Under the pieces are notes generated by a model, which was not told the origin of the DNA, did no database searches, and worked only from the letters and a program-made list of their open reading frames with translations. 28,065 bases of DNA, taken from Heterostelium multicystogenum. Taxonomy: Eukaryota; Evosea; Eumycetozoa; Acytosteliales; Acytosteliaceae. Where the stretch lies: contig RCNN01000301.1 of assembly GCA_003667245.1 (NCBI GenBank), forward strand, positions 1 to 28,065, given 5' to 3'. Within the stretch, counting starts at the first letter, position 1. Each line of letters begins with the position of its first letter. Of the stretch, positions 9,170 through 17,033 are shown one piece after another. The translations under genes and the position numbers were made by a program.

Positions 9170-10090
9170 CGGTCTTCCAGAAAGGGTAAAAGTTGAACCA
9201 TTGTTGGGGCGCTTCCAGGCAGAACTGGCCCAGGCGCTCGGCGTAGCGGGCGGTCCATTGTGCGATCACCTGCTGGCGGTCGCTGCGTTTCCATTCGATC
9301 AACCCGGGCAAACGGCTCGATGATCAGGCGATAACGGCCTTGATGCTTCAAGCACATCAGCAGGTTGACCGGGCATTTCAGCAAACCGGCCAACAGCCAC
9401 GGGCCTTGGGGGAAGGCGGCGTCATGGCCGAGGAAATCCACGCGTACCGTGCGCCCGCCATGCAGCGGTACGCGGTCGCCGGCAATCGCCAGCCACTCGC
9501 CGTCGTCGAGGCGCTGGCTGAGCAGCATCATCACCGCCGGGTCAAGTTCGCTGACCTGGATCAGGCGCAGATTGGTCGCCCCGGCTTCGCCCAGAATCCG
9601 GTTGAAACGTTCAGCGTGCTTGGTGTGCACCAGCACGTTCATGGTGACCTTTTCGCCAAGCTCGGCGAGGGCGCGGCACACCTCAAGATTGCCCAGGTGC
9701 GCGCCCACCAGCATCTGCCCGCGTTCGCTGCGCAGCTGGCCGCGCAGTTGGGCCGGGTCGATTGATTTCGATCTGCTCCAGGCGCAGCTTGCCGTTCCAT
9801 ACGTCGAGCTTGTCCAGCAGGGCGTCGGCGAACGCCATGAACTGGCCGAAGACGCTTCTGTGGGTAGGGCGCAGGTCGTCGCGCCGGCTCCAGTCGGCCA
9901 GGCGCTGCTGGTATTGCCAGGCGCTTTGGCGGGCCGTGCGGCCGAACAGAAAGAAGTAGAAAACGATGCCGTAGAGCAGCGGGCTCAGCAGCCGGCGCCC
10001 GAGGACCTTGGCGGCGAAGGCGGTGAATTTCATCAGCCAGAAGCTGCCGCGCTCCTCGCGGTCGGCCCAGTGCTTGGTGTCCTGGCTCAT
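9153..10090 (-). CDS. LpxL/HtrB-type lipid acyltransferase, two frameshifts
   Basis: Lauroyl/myristoyl-transferase-like enzyme (COG4261-like), 311 aa after correction. The conserved HX4E motif lies in VGAHLGNLEV, and the C-terminus has the family's QQWFNFYPFW. One or two membrane-associated segments follow the N-terminus (LLSPLLYGIVFYFFLFG). The enzyme would add an acyl chain to a lipid or sugar carrier for the polyene. Extra bases near 9766 and at 9303-9305 break the frame. With the second uncorrected, the frame ends at 9166 instead of the likely true stop at 9153. ATG at 10090 (MSQDTKHW) overlaps the glycosyltransferase stop by 4 bp. Confidence 0.83.
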
Positions 10091-10821
10091 GCCTGCCACC
10101 GGCGCCAGAGGATCATCGGCGCGCGCACCAACATGCCGAAGAACAGCCGGGTGTGCATCGAGGAAATCAGCGCGTTGTCGTGGAACAGGCGAAAGTGCGA
10201 CAGGCCGTCGGCGGGGTAGTGCACCTTGGTCGGCAGCCAGCGCATCGGCTGGTTGCGCCAGGCCAGGCGCACCAGGATGTCGGAGTCGAAATCCATGCGT
10301 TTGCCGATGTTGGCCGAGTCCATCAAGGCCAGGGTCGGTGGCAGTGGGTACACGCGAAAGCCGCACATGGAATCGCGGATCTGCAGCGACAAGGTGTTGA
10401 TCCATACCCAAACGTGGGTCAGGTAGCGCGCGTAAAGGCGGCCTTGGGCACGCTGTCGTCGTATTCCGGGTAGCCGCAGATCACCGCATTCGGGTGGGCG
10501 CGGGAGGCGTCGAGGAAGTACCGACTTCCCGCAGGTCGTGCTGGCGTCGGCGTCCACTTGCAGGGCGTGGGTGAAACCCAGGCGTGCGGCTTCGCGAAAG
10601 CCCGGCCATGACGGCGGCACCTTTGCCCTGGTTGGCGGGCAGGGTCAGCAGTGACACGTTGTCGAGGGTTGCCAGTTGCGCCAGCACGGCGGCGCAGGGC
10701 GGCGCTGCTGCCGTCGTTCTACCAGCAGGCATGGCAGGCCGCTGGACAGCACGGTGCGCACCACGGCGGGCACGGCGGCTTCGTGGTTATAGACCGGGAT
10801 CAAGGCGCAGGGCTTATGCAT
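10087..10821 (-). CDS. Family 2 glycosyltransferase, about six indels
   Basis: Predicted to transfer a sugar or to build the polar anchor of the polyene lipid. It is 244 aa after correction. GT2 features: start CALIPVYNHEAAVPAVV; nucleotide-binding VNDGSS (seen after removing an extra base near 10720); LPANQGKGAAVMAGF; and the DxD metal site in VDADGQHD (after restoring a base near 10543). The C-terminal half, with CGFRVYP and VHYPADGLSHFRLFHDN, is intact. Other indels lie near 10698, 10602, 10521 and 10440. The start at 10821 follows a 170-bp gap holding a REPIN, the only long gap in the operon. The stop overlaps the next start by ATGA. Confidence 0.82.
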
Positions 10822-10852
10822 AAAGGTACCCCATTGGCAGAAGCGCTGTGCG

Positions 10853-10980
10853 TGGCGAGGGAGCTTGCTCCCGCTGGGCTGCGAAGCGGCCCCAACACAG
10901 GCGACACCGATTTGCCTGACAAACCACAGTGCCTGGGTTGGGAGTGCTGCGCACTCCAGCGGGAGCAAGCTCCCTCGCCA
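10853..10980. repeat. REPIN within the APE operon, between dehydratase and glycosyltransferase
   Basis: Perfect 25-bp inverted repeat: TGGCGAGGGAGCTTGCTCCC... at 10853-10877 and its complement at 10956-10980, with 78 bp between. It belongs to a different REP subtype from the other three (GGGAGCTTGCTCCC core instead of GGGCTTGCTCGCG). It lies in the middle of the transcript, so the mRNA can fold it into a long hairpin. Confidence 0.88.
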
Positions 10981-10991
10981 CAAAAGCTTAA

Positions 10992-11293
10992 TCACTTGAC
11001 CCTCCCCAGCACGATCCGCCCACTGGAGCAGGCGGCCGCCTCATTGCGGTAGGCGAAGTACAACTTGCCGCGCTCTTGGTCGAACCGCAGGTGCAGTTCG
11101 ATCCGGTCATCCGGGCGCACCAGTTGCTGGAACTTCAGCACTTCCATCCCGGCGAACGGCCCGGCAGCTTGAGCAGTTGCTGGCCCAGGCTCAGCGCCCA
11201 ATCCACTTGCACCACGCCCGGCAGCACCGGGGTTTGCGGGAAGTGGCCGCTGAAGTAGGCGAGGTCCGGCGGGATCGCCAGTTGCAGGGTCAT
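10992..11293 (-). CDS. Small hotdog dehydratase, FabZ/FabA-like (ApeI-like), one frameshift
   Basis: Second dehydratase of the pathway, 100 aa after correction. The N-terminal half has the FabZ-type active site DLAYFSGHFPQTPVLPGVVQ with catalytic His, followed by QVDWALSLGQQLL; the C-terminal half continues FAGMEVLKFQQLVRPDDRIEL. A missing base in the G/C run near 11158-11164 splits the two halves into different frames. The start at 11293 is chosen because its ATG overlaps the AMP ligase stop (ATGA). The product would dehydrate 3-hydroxyacyl-ACP, complementing the dehydratase at 1369-1830. Clusters of this type usually carry two. Confidence 0.82.
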
Positions 11294-12665
11294 TCACCGT
11301 TGGCTTCGACTTGTTCCAGTACTTTCCGGGGCTTTCGGGCGCGGCGCCAACAGCAGGGCTTCGACCTCGGCCTGGGGCAGCTTGCCTTGGGTGTTCAGCG
11401 GCAATTGGCGCAACAGCCGCCAGCGGCGGGGCAGGGCCAGGGCTTCGCAGTGTTGGCTCAAGTGCTGGCGCAGGGTCTGGGTGACGGTGCGCCGGCCCTG
11501 GTTACGCAGGGCATGCAAAGCCGTCTGCGCTGAGCACCACGAGGGCGCCGAGGGAGGCGCGGTTTTCCTGCACCACGCCCAGGCGCGTTTCAGCGACCCA
11601 GGCATGGTCCATCAGCGCCTGTTTCCAGCATCGGCAGGGAGATGCGTTTTTCTTCCAGCTTGACGATGCGGTCCAGGCGGCCGAGCAATTCGAAGCGGCC
11701 GTCGGCGTGGATGGTGGCGGCGTCGGCGGTCTGTTCGACATGGCCGGCGGCAAGTATGGCGAGGCGATGCGCAAGGCGCCGTCGGCGTCCTGGCTCAGCT
11801 GCACGTCGGCAAACGGCTGCCACGGGTTGTTCGCCCTGGCGCCAGGCGATGCCGCCGGTTTCCGAGCTGCCGAGGATTTCCGTCGGCCATTGCTGCAAAA
11901 CGCTGATGCAGGCTGCCGGCGGCCTCAAGGGGCAAGGCGCCGCCGGAGGAAAACACCCGTTTGACCGGTGTAAGCGCTGGCCAGTCGAGGTGTCACCCAT
12001 GCGCTTGAGGAGCGCCGGGCTGGCGACCCAGGCAAATTGCGCATGCTCGCGGCTGGCGCGCTGCAAGTCCTCGGGAAATGCCAACTGTTGGCGCACAAAG
12101 GTGCGCCCGGCACACAACGGCCACAGCACCCGAAACAGCAAAGCCATAGATATGCTGGGTGGCGACGCTGCCGATGATGCACGCCTCGCCCAGGTCGGCG
12201 CCCCACAAGGTTTCCAGCGCCTGGACTTCATTGGCCATCTGCCGCAGGGTTTTTGTCGATGCGCTTGGGTTCGCCGCTGGGCCGGAGGTGCACAGGCTCA
12301 GGCAGCAGGCATCCAGGTCCAGGGCTGCGGCGCTTGATGGCGCTTGATACAGCGCGTCCAAGTCGCTGGCCTCGGTCAACCAGGCGTCGACGGCATCGTC
12401 CCAGCGTTGGCGCGTTTGTGGTTGCAGGTCGGCAGGCAACAACACGCTGACGCCTGCTCGCCCACGCACCCAGCAGGGCGATCGCCAGCAAGCCGGCATC
12501 TTCCAGGTACACCGCCAGGCGCTGGATGCCCCGGGCTTTGCAAACCCGGCGGCCAGGCTCAGGGACTTCTCCCACAGGTGTGGGTGATCCAGGGCAGGTT
12601 CGGTGGTCACCAAACGCTGCTCCAACAGGCTCAAGCAGCAAGTGCTCAAGATTCAACCAATTCAT
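11290..12665 (-). CDS. AMP-dependent aryl/acyl-ACP ligase (ApeH-like), about 13 indels
   Basis: ANL-superfamily adenylating enzyme expected to activate the aryl starter acid and load it onto ACP. It is 456 aa after correction, in the range of APE ligases. Motifs: phosphate loop [15 protein letters not shown] (after correcting a missing C and an extra A near 12250-12285), [13 protein letters not shown] (motif A5), and [21 protein letters not shown] (A7/A8 with the catalytic-lysine region near the end). It is the most damaged gene in the window: reading shifts occur roughly every 100 bp, yet the corrected length is an exact multiple of three and all motifs return. ATG at 12665 overlaps the membrane-protein stop by ATGA. 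Confidence 0.82.
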
Positions 12666-13207
12666 ACGCGGCCTCGAACCCTTTGTCGTACCAGCCATTC
12701 CACGGCAAACAACAGCCCCATCAGCCGTAGGCGATCATGCCGTTGTACAACGTCCACCAGCTCAGCGGCGCCCACAGGGTGAGGGCGGCGGCGAGCAGGC
12801 CGTTACACAGGAAAAATACACTCCACACCACGGTGACCTGGCGGGTATACACAATCGCTTCTTCGGGCAGTTGCGGCTCGCTCATGCGCGCCAGGCGCTC
12901 GACCATCGGCGGCCCGTATTTCAGGCTCAGGCCGAACAGTGCCAGCATGAAGGCGCTGACCAGGCTCGGGTACCAGCGCAGCATCTGCGGGTTTGTCGAA
13001 CCAGGCGAGCAGCAGGCAAAAAGACAATGATCGCCGCCGCCATCCAGCGGCTGCCCGGGCGCTGGCGCCGGTCAGGGCGCGCAACAGCCACAGGCTGCCC
13101 AGCAGCAGGCCAAATTGCCACGGGGCAAAATGCTCAGTGCCGTAATACACCGCAAAAGGGTACAGCAGCCCCGCCAGCAACAGGCCAAGGCCGATCAGCC
13201 GGCTCAT
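12662..13207 (-). CDS. COG4648-type inner-membrane protein of APE clusters, four indels
   Basis: Small polytopic membrane protein, 181 aa after correction. Hydrophobic segments visible: LIGLGLLLAGLLYPFAVYYG, FGLLLGSLWLLRAL, AAAIIVFCLLLAWF, LVSAFMLALFGLSL, VTVVWSVFFLCNGLLAAALTLW and the C-terminal LMGLLFAVEWLVR, so about five to six helices. The conserved segment MSEPQLPEEAIVYTRQVT lies in a loop. Homologues are common beside AMP ligases in aryl polyene clusters, but I know of no proven function. Both ends overlap neighbours by 4 bp. Indels: one missing base near 13070, extra bases near 13016 and 12990, one missing near 12724. Confidence 0.72.
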
Positions 13208-13459
13208 GCGGCCGGTTGAACCAGACGGTAGACCGCCTCTACCACGTCATTCACGGTACGCACGGCCTTGAACTCTTCGGCGGCGATTTTCTTGCCGGTC
13301 TGGCGCTTGATGTGGTCGATCAGGTCCACTGCATCAATGCTGTCGATTTCCAGGTCCTGGTACAGGTTGGCGTCGAGCGTGACGCGTTCCGGTTCCAGTT
13401 CAAACAGTTCCACCAGGGCGTCGCGCAAGGTGTTTGAAAATATCGTCACGAGTTTGCAT
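13204..13459 (-). CDS. Acyl carrier protein 2, one frameshift
   Basis: ACP of the polyene system, 84 aa after correction. The phosphopantetheine serine is Ser40 in YQDLEIDSIDAVDLIDH, a clear PP-binding signature. An extra T near 13431 separates the start (MQTRDDIFKH) from the rest; removal gives KHLRDALVELFELEPERV. ATG at 13459 follows the stop of the other ACP by nine bases, and the stop overlaps the membrane-protein start by 4 bp. Aryl polyene clusters typically carry two ACPs with distinct roles in priming and elongation; I cannot tell which is which. Confidence 0.87.
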
Positions 13460-13468
13460 GGTACGGTC

Positions 13469-13738
13469 TCAAGCTGCCTGTCGGGCCGTGACGAACGCCG
13501 CGAGGCTGGCCACGTTGGTGAAGTGATTGCGGGTGTCCTTGGCGTCGGCATCGATCTTGATGCCGTACTTTTTCTGGATCGCCAGGCCCAATTCCAGGGC
13601 GTCGACTGAATCCAGGCCAAGGCCTTCGCCGAACAGGGTTTGCTCGTTGCCGATGTCGCTCTCGCTGATGTCTTCCAGGCCCAGGGCCTCGATGATCAGC
13701 GTTTTTATGTCGTGCTCAAGGCTATGTGGGTTGCTCAT
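13469..13738 (-). CDS. Acyl carrier protein 1
   Basis: Intact ACP of 89 aa. The phosphopantetheine serine is Ser44 in FGEGLGLDSVDALELG. The start at 13738 (MSNPHSLEHD) is chosen over the longer frame because GGAG lies 11 bases upstream and the length fits an ACP. The gene begins within the last 17 bp of the PlsC-type acyltransferase, indicating coupled translation. It would carry the growing polyketide-like chain between the ketosynthase, reductase and dehydratases. Confidence 0.9.
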   Translation of the reverse strand: MSNPHSLEHDIKTLIIEALGLEDISESDIGNEQTLFGEGLGLDSVDALELGLAIQKKYGIKIDADAKDTRNHFTNVASLAAFVTARQAA

Positions 13739-14528
13739 CTTCGGCGAGCTCCTTAATAAAATACTGGTGCAGGTAATCGTTGAGCTTGCGTGATGCCTGG
13801 GGCGCGGGCCCTTGTGCGGCAAACGCCTGTGGTTCTATATCGGCACCCACGCGCAAACTGAAGTGAAAGCGGCGATTCGGGATGCGATACCAGGGTTCGG
13901 CCTTGGTCAGGGTGGTGGGGCTGACCTTGATCACTACCGGGGTGATGATGCTCGCACCACGCAGGGCAATGGCGGCGGCGCCGCGATGAAAGGTCGGTGC
14001 CTGGCCCGGTGAGGTGCGGGTACCTTCCGGGAAAATGATCAGGGTCTGGCCGTCCCGCAGGGCATCGGCGGCGGCGTCGAGCATGTCGGCGCTGCCGTCG
14101 TTGCTGATGTAACCGGCGTCGCGCACCGGGCCCCGGGTGAAGGGGTTCTGCCACAGGCTCTGCTTGACCACGCAGTTGGTCTGGCGCATCTGGGCGATCA
14201 GGAACACCACATCCACCAGCGATGGGTGGTTGGCGATGATCATCTGGCCCGGGCGGCCGAGCTTTTCCGCGCCTTCGACGCTGTAGGTCAGGATGCCCAG
14301 GCGCATCATCATGCGGATAAACAACCAGAACAGGCAGCTGATGGTGTGGCGGGCGCGTCGCTGATGCTGTTTGGCATCACCCGGCAGGCAACTGAGCAGC
14401 GGAAACACCAGGACACGCAGGCACAGGCCGCCGAGGCCAAACAGGGCGAAGGCGGTGGCAGTGGCGAACAGGCGCCAGTAGTAGGCCTTCCGAGGCTTTT
14501 CGGTCAGGACTTGCGTTGCCAGTTCCAT
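13722..14528 (-). CDS. PlsC-type 1-acyl-glycerol-3-phosphate acyltransferase family protein
   Basis: Membrane-bound acyltransferase, 268 aa, no indels. The catalytic motif is NHPSLVD (His101-Asp106, HX4D), and the substrate-binding block FPEGTRTSPG is at residues 166-175. Two hydrophobic segments near the N-terminus (ATAFALFGLGGLCLRVLVF and CLFWLFIRMMMRLGIL) suggest membrane anchoring. In the cluster it probably transfers the polyene, or another acyl chain, to a glycerolipid-like acceptor (ApeD-like). The start at 14528 (MELATQVLTE) has GGAAG about eight bases upstream and overlaps the upstream gene by 25 bp; the longer open frame has no such signal. Confidence 0.88.
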   Translation of the reverse strand: MELATQVLTEKPRKAYYWRLFATATAFALFGLGGLCLRVLVFPLLSCLPGDAKQHQRRARHTISCLFWLFIRMMMRLGILTYSVEGAEKLGRPGQMIIANHPSLVDVVFLIAQMRQTNCVVKQSLWQNPFTRGPVRDAGYISNDGSADMLDAAADALRDGQTLIIFPEGTRTSPGQAPTFHRGAAAIALRGASIITPVVIKVSPTTLTKAEPWYRIPNRRFHFSLRVGADIEPQAFAAQGPAPQASRKLNDYLHQYFIKELAEDEQPT

Positions 14529-15225
14529 ACTCGGTTCTTCCAGGCATGTTGGCAGGCGCCCTCTTCGTTCAGCAGGGTGCGCAGCAGGTTCAGGGCGTGG
14601 GGCCACTGGGCTTTGGTGGTGGGTTGGACAGCGGCTGTATTCAGTTCCAGCTGCCACTCGTCGCCCGGTGTCAGCAGCAGGCCGAGGGCGTAGGGGAAGG
14701 GCACGTCCTCGATCCAGCGCGCATAGGCTTCGGGGGGCTGTTCCTCGGTAATGATCAGCAATACAGCCGGTGCGCCTTCATTGAGCAGGGCAGCGGCTTC
14801 GAGCATGCCGTGCTCCAGGCCATCGCCGGCGGCGGCGAGGGCGGTCATTTCACTGGTTTCATTGCGCAGGATCGACCACAGGCCAATCACCGCGTTATGC
14901 ACCGACAGGCTGAACTGGGTCGGCGACAGGGGCTCGTCGTTGGCCAGGTCGCTGAGAATATCGAGGGTGCGTGGGGTTTCGCCGTGACGGGAAACAAACA
15001 CCAATGGCAACTGTTGCAAGCCTTCGGCCAGGGGCCAGCCACACTGAAGGCCATGCGCGCCAGGCGGCTCAGGCGCCGGCGCTGCATGGCCGGCAGGAAG
15101 GACACGTCGGGTGCCGCGTCGCTGCGGGCGAGCAATGTCGGCTGCCGGCACCAGGTGCGCCAGTCGTCCGCGCTTTCGAGCCCGGGAGCCCAGGCGCGCC
15201 ATTGGGCGATGTTGAAATTGATCAC
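14504..15225 (-). CDS. Ketosynthase-like chain-length factor (PF13723 type), one frameshift
   Basis: First gene of the APE operon. It is 240 aa after correction and resembles the shortened ketosynthase N-terminal domain proteins annotated as chain length factor (ApeC-like). Visible: LPAMQRRRLSRLARMAF, VFVSRHGETPRT, and PTQFSLSVHNAVIGLWSI, where a ketosynthase would have its Cys region. No nucleophilic Cys motif is seen, consistent with a non-catalytic partner of the ketosynthase. A missing base near 15040 breaks the frame; restoration reads SVAWPLAEGLQQLP. The likely start is GTG at 15225 (MINFNIAQW), with an upstream in-frame ATG at 15267 as the alternative. The putative promoter at 15312-15340 leaves a leader of about 80 bases. 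Confidence 0.8.
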
Positions 15226-15572
15226 TGAGAAGTTATCCCGCCCCTGCGGGCTTCCTTGTGCGGCCATTGGCCCCGAATACCGGGACAGGGTGCAATCGCC
15301 GAATGGCGCGCATTATCCCGGTGCTGCGGGGTTCTAGCAAACTTTGGTAAAGAATTGTTCACGGATGATTACAAATTCGCTGGAAAGAATTACCGATTGT
15401 CCATCATGCAGGTAGGGCAGCAGGTGTCAGGCAATTCCTGCTTTGTCGGACAGACGGGAAATTGTTATGCGAGATAGAGCCTCTGATGCTGTAGTACAGG
15501 AACAAACGAGGTAGCTAACGGGCGCTTTTGCCTCTACACTCGGGTCATTCATTGATACACGGAGGTTTTTCC
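15226..15572. other. Divergent intergenic region between the APE operon and parA
   Basis: 347 bp without a coding sequence, separating minus-strand APE genes from plus-strand parA. It holds the sigma-70-like promoter annotated at 15312-15340 and a small perfect hairpin in the APE leader (CCCGAATACCGGG at 15282-15294). It also holds an AT-richer block at 15335-15400 that could host regulator binding. For parA I see only weak candidates (TTGTCG at 15443 with TATGCG 17 bases later). No small gene or known riboswitch is recognisable. Confidence 0.6.
15312..15340 (-). promoter_or_regulatory. Candidate sigma-70 promoter of the aryl polyene operon
   Basis: On the minus strand, TTGCTA (15340-15335) and GATAAT (15317-15312) are separated by exactly 17 bases, matching 4/6 and 5/6 of the consensus. 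Transcription would begin near 15305, about 80 bases before the first start codon. It is the best match in the gap, but unproven. Confidence 0.45.
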
Positions 15573-16343
15573 ATGCGGCGCGTGGTGTTCAACCAAAAAG
15601 GCGGTGTTGGCAAGTCCAGCATTGCCTGCAACCTGGCGGCGGTCAGCGCCAGCGAAGGCTATCGAACCCTGTTGGTGGACCTCGATGCCCAGGCTAACTC
15701 TACCCAGTACCTCACCGGGCTGACCGGCGACGATATCCCCATGGGAATCGCCGACTTCTTCAAGCAAACCCTGTCTTCCGGGCCGTTTTCGAAGAAAAAC
15801 CAGGTGGATATCTACGAAACCCCGTTCGACAACCTGCACGTCATCACCGCCACCGCGGAACTGGCAGACCTGCAGCCCAAGCTCGAGGCCAAGCACAAGA
15901 TCAACAAGCTGCGAAAGCTGCTGGATGAATTGAGCGAGGACTACGACCGGATCTACCTGGATACGCCCCCGGCGTTGAACTTTTATGCCGTTTCAGCGCT
16001 GATTGCCGCTGATCGCGTGCTGATCCCCTTCGATTGCGACAGCTTCTCCCGCCAGGCGCTGTATGGCCTGCTGGCAGAGATCGAAGAGTTGAAGGAAGAC
16101 CACAACGAAGGGCTGGAAGTGGAAGGCATCGTGGTCAACCAGTTCCAGGCCCGGGCGAGCCTGCCGCAGCAGATGCTGGATGAATTGATTGCCGAAGGTT
16201 TGCCGGTACTGCCGGTGTACCTCACCAGTTCGGTGCGCATGCGTGAATCGCACCAGGCGAACATGCCGCTGATCCACCTGGACCCACGGCACAAGCTGAC
16301 ACAGCAGTTTGTGGAATTGCATAACTTGCTGGAAAACGCGTGA
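15573..16343 (+). CDS. ParA family ATPase without an adjacent parB
   Basis: Deviant Walker ATPase of the ParA/MinD family, 256 aa, intact. The deviant Walker A is KGGVGKSS (signature Lys9, catalytic Lys14), Walker A' is [12 protein letters not shown] (residues 33-44), and Walker B is IYLDTPPAL with Asp130. There is no N-terminal DNA-binding domain, so it is a short ParA of the kind that positions cargo or segregates DNA. The start at 15573 is chosen because GGAGG lies eight bases upstream; the longer frame lacks a signal. No parB, parS-like array or obvious cargo protein sits next to it, since the next features are a REPIN and an RNA element. Divergent from the APE operon; a functional link is not shown. 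Confidence 0.9.
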   Translation: MRRVVFNQKGGVGKSSIACNLAAVSASEGYRTLLVDLDAQANSTQYLTGLTGDDIPMGIADFFKQTLSSGPFSKKNQVDIYETPFDNLHVITATAELADLQPKLEAKHKINKLRKLLDELSEDYDRIYLDTPPALNFYAVSALIAADRVLIPFDCDSFSRQALYGLLAEIEELKEDHNEGLEVEGIVVNQFQARASLPQQMLDELIAEGLPVLPVYLTSSVRMRESHQANMPLIHLDPRHKLTQQFVELHNLLENA

Positions 16344-16365
16344 TTTAGCAGGCAACACATCACCC

Positions 16366-16457
16366 ATGTGGGAGCGGGCTTGCTCGCGAATGCGGTGGAT
16401 CAGTCGAATTCTCTATTGACTGACTCACCGCATTCGCGAGCAAGCCCGCTCCCACAT
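16366..16457. repeat. REPIN downstream of parA, perfect inverted arms
   Basis: Two perfectly complementary 32-bp arms (16366-16397 and 16426-16457) with a 28-bp spacer, each carrying GTGGGAGCGGGCTTGCTCGCGA. It sits 22 bp after the parA stop, where it could also stabilise or end the transcript. It is nearly identical to the REPIN at 25929-26019. Confidence 0.95.
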
Positions 16458-16582
16458 TTGGTCTTTGTTCCTACAGGGAAATCGTCGTCTTGCGCCGTTG
16501 CCTACAGTTACGCCAGAATCCGCCGGCTTGTGCGTCTGGATGGGCGTCTCTAAGGTTGCTCGGTCGCTGAATTCTCAGTGAT

Positions 16583-16750
16583 CGGGTTTAGTAGCCCGAG
16601 TGTTTGTCGTTAAGTGCATAAGCTTCATCTTTCAGGCGCTGAGTCTGTGCTTGATGGTAGCTGTGCGTAGGGCGTCTTCGGGCGCGCCGGCTTCGACATT
16701 TCCCGGTCTACTAACCTGCGTACAGCTGCCACCCTAATTCGTTTAGTAGC
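16583..16750 (+). ncRNA. Structured RNA resembling C4/P4-CI antisense RNA, upstream of a DUF6124-like gene
   Basis: A 17-bp stem pairs 16655-16671 with 16715-16731. Three of its pairs are G-U wobbles, which point to selection at the RNA level. Inside it are a cUUCGg tetraloop hairpin (GCGTC-TTCG-GGCGC, 16672-16685) and an unpaired segment GGTCTACTAACC (16705-16716). The core of that segment, CTACTAA, is complementary to two direct copies of GTTTAGTAGC, one before the stem (16586-16595) and one after it (16741-16750). This geometry (target A, RNA with complementary B, target C) matches the seqA-seqB-seqC layout of the phage P4 CI and P1 C4 antisense RNAs. Family membership is inferred from layout and from memory of the motif, not from a search. 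Confidence 0.55.
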
Positions 16751-16765
16751 GATCAGATGGCGGCT
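16741..16765 (+). promoter_or_regulatory. Candidate antisense-RNA target boxes before the DUF6124-like gene
   Basis: GTTTAGTAGC (16741-16750) contains TTAGTAG, complementary to CTACTAA in the upstream RNA. TGGCGGCT (16758-16765) can pair with AGCTGCCA (16724-16731) with one G-U. Both boxes lie just before the AGGA ribosome-binding site at 16772-16775, so pairing could affect translation or transcription of the next gene. Confidence 0.4.
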
Positions 16766-16784
16766 CCAATCAGGAATGTCGACC

Positions 16785-17033
16785 ATGTTTAAAGCTACTC
16801 CAAATCCCCCGTCGTACCTTTTTACAGTCAGCCCCGGCCAAGCCACCGAAACCCTGATCCTCAATACCTACGAAACCTTCTCCTCAGTCACCACCCTCTT
16901 GCTCGACCTTTCCGACGACCTCACCGGCAAGCAACGCGATGTCGCGTTGGCCATTCATCAATTGAGCGAATTGGGCGTATTGCTGATGGGGCATGTGATG
17001 GACCGGGGCGTCCCGCTACCTCAAACGCCCTGA
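16785..17033 (+). CDS. DUF6124/DUF3077-like small protein
   Basis: Short protein of 82 aa belonging to a Pseudomonas-restricted family that begins MFKATPNPP and continues with a helical ETFSSVTTLLLDLSDDLTG block. The function is unknown. It looks cytoplasmic: no signal peptide or membrane segment. The start at 16785 is preferred over ATG at 16776 because AGGA (16772-16775) is nine bases upstream and family members start MFK. It follows the structured RNA directly, which suggests post-transcriptional control. Its last 13 bp overlap tail-to-tail with trxC on the other strand. Confidence 0.7.
   Translation: MFKATPNPPSYLFTVSPGQATETLILNTYETFSSVTTLLLDLSDDLTGKQRDVALAIHQLSELGVLLMGHVMDRGVPLPQTP

Noticed and set aside
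1..15225. Decayed (pseudogene) aryl polyene cluster
   Set aside because: Indels are as frequent in unrelated core genes, all motifs and frames return after single-base corrections, and codon use stays normal throughout. Sequencing error is the simpler explanation.
16776..16784. Earlier start codon of the DUF6124-like gene at 16776
   Set aside because: AGGA at 16772-16775 would be directly adjacent to this ATG; spacing is right only for ATG at 16785, where family members also begin.
15573..17033. A plasmid or prophage partition region around parA
   Set aside because: No parB, replication, integrase or structural phage gene is present; only an RNA element with phage-like layout.
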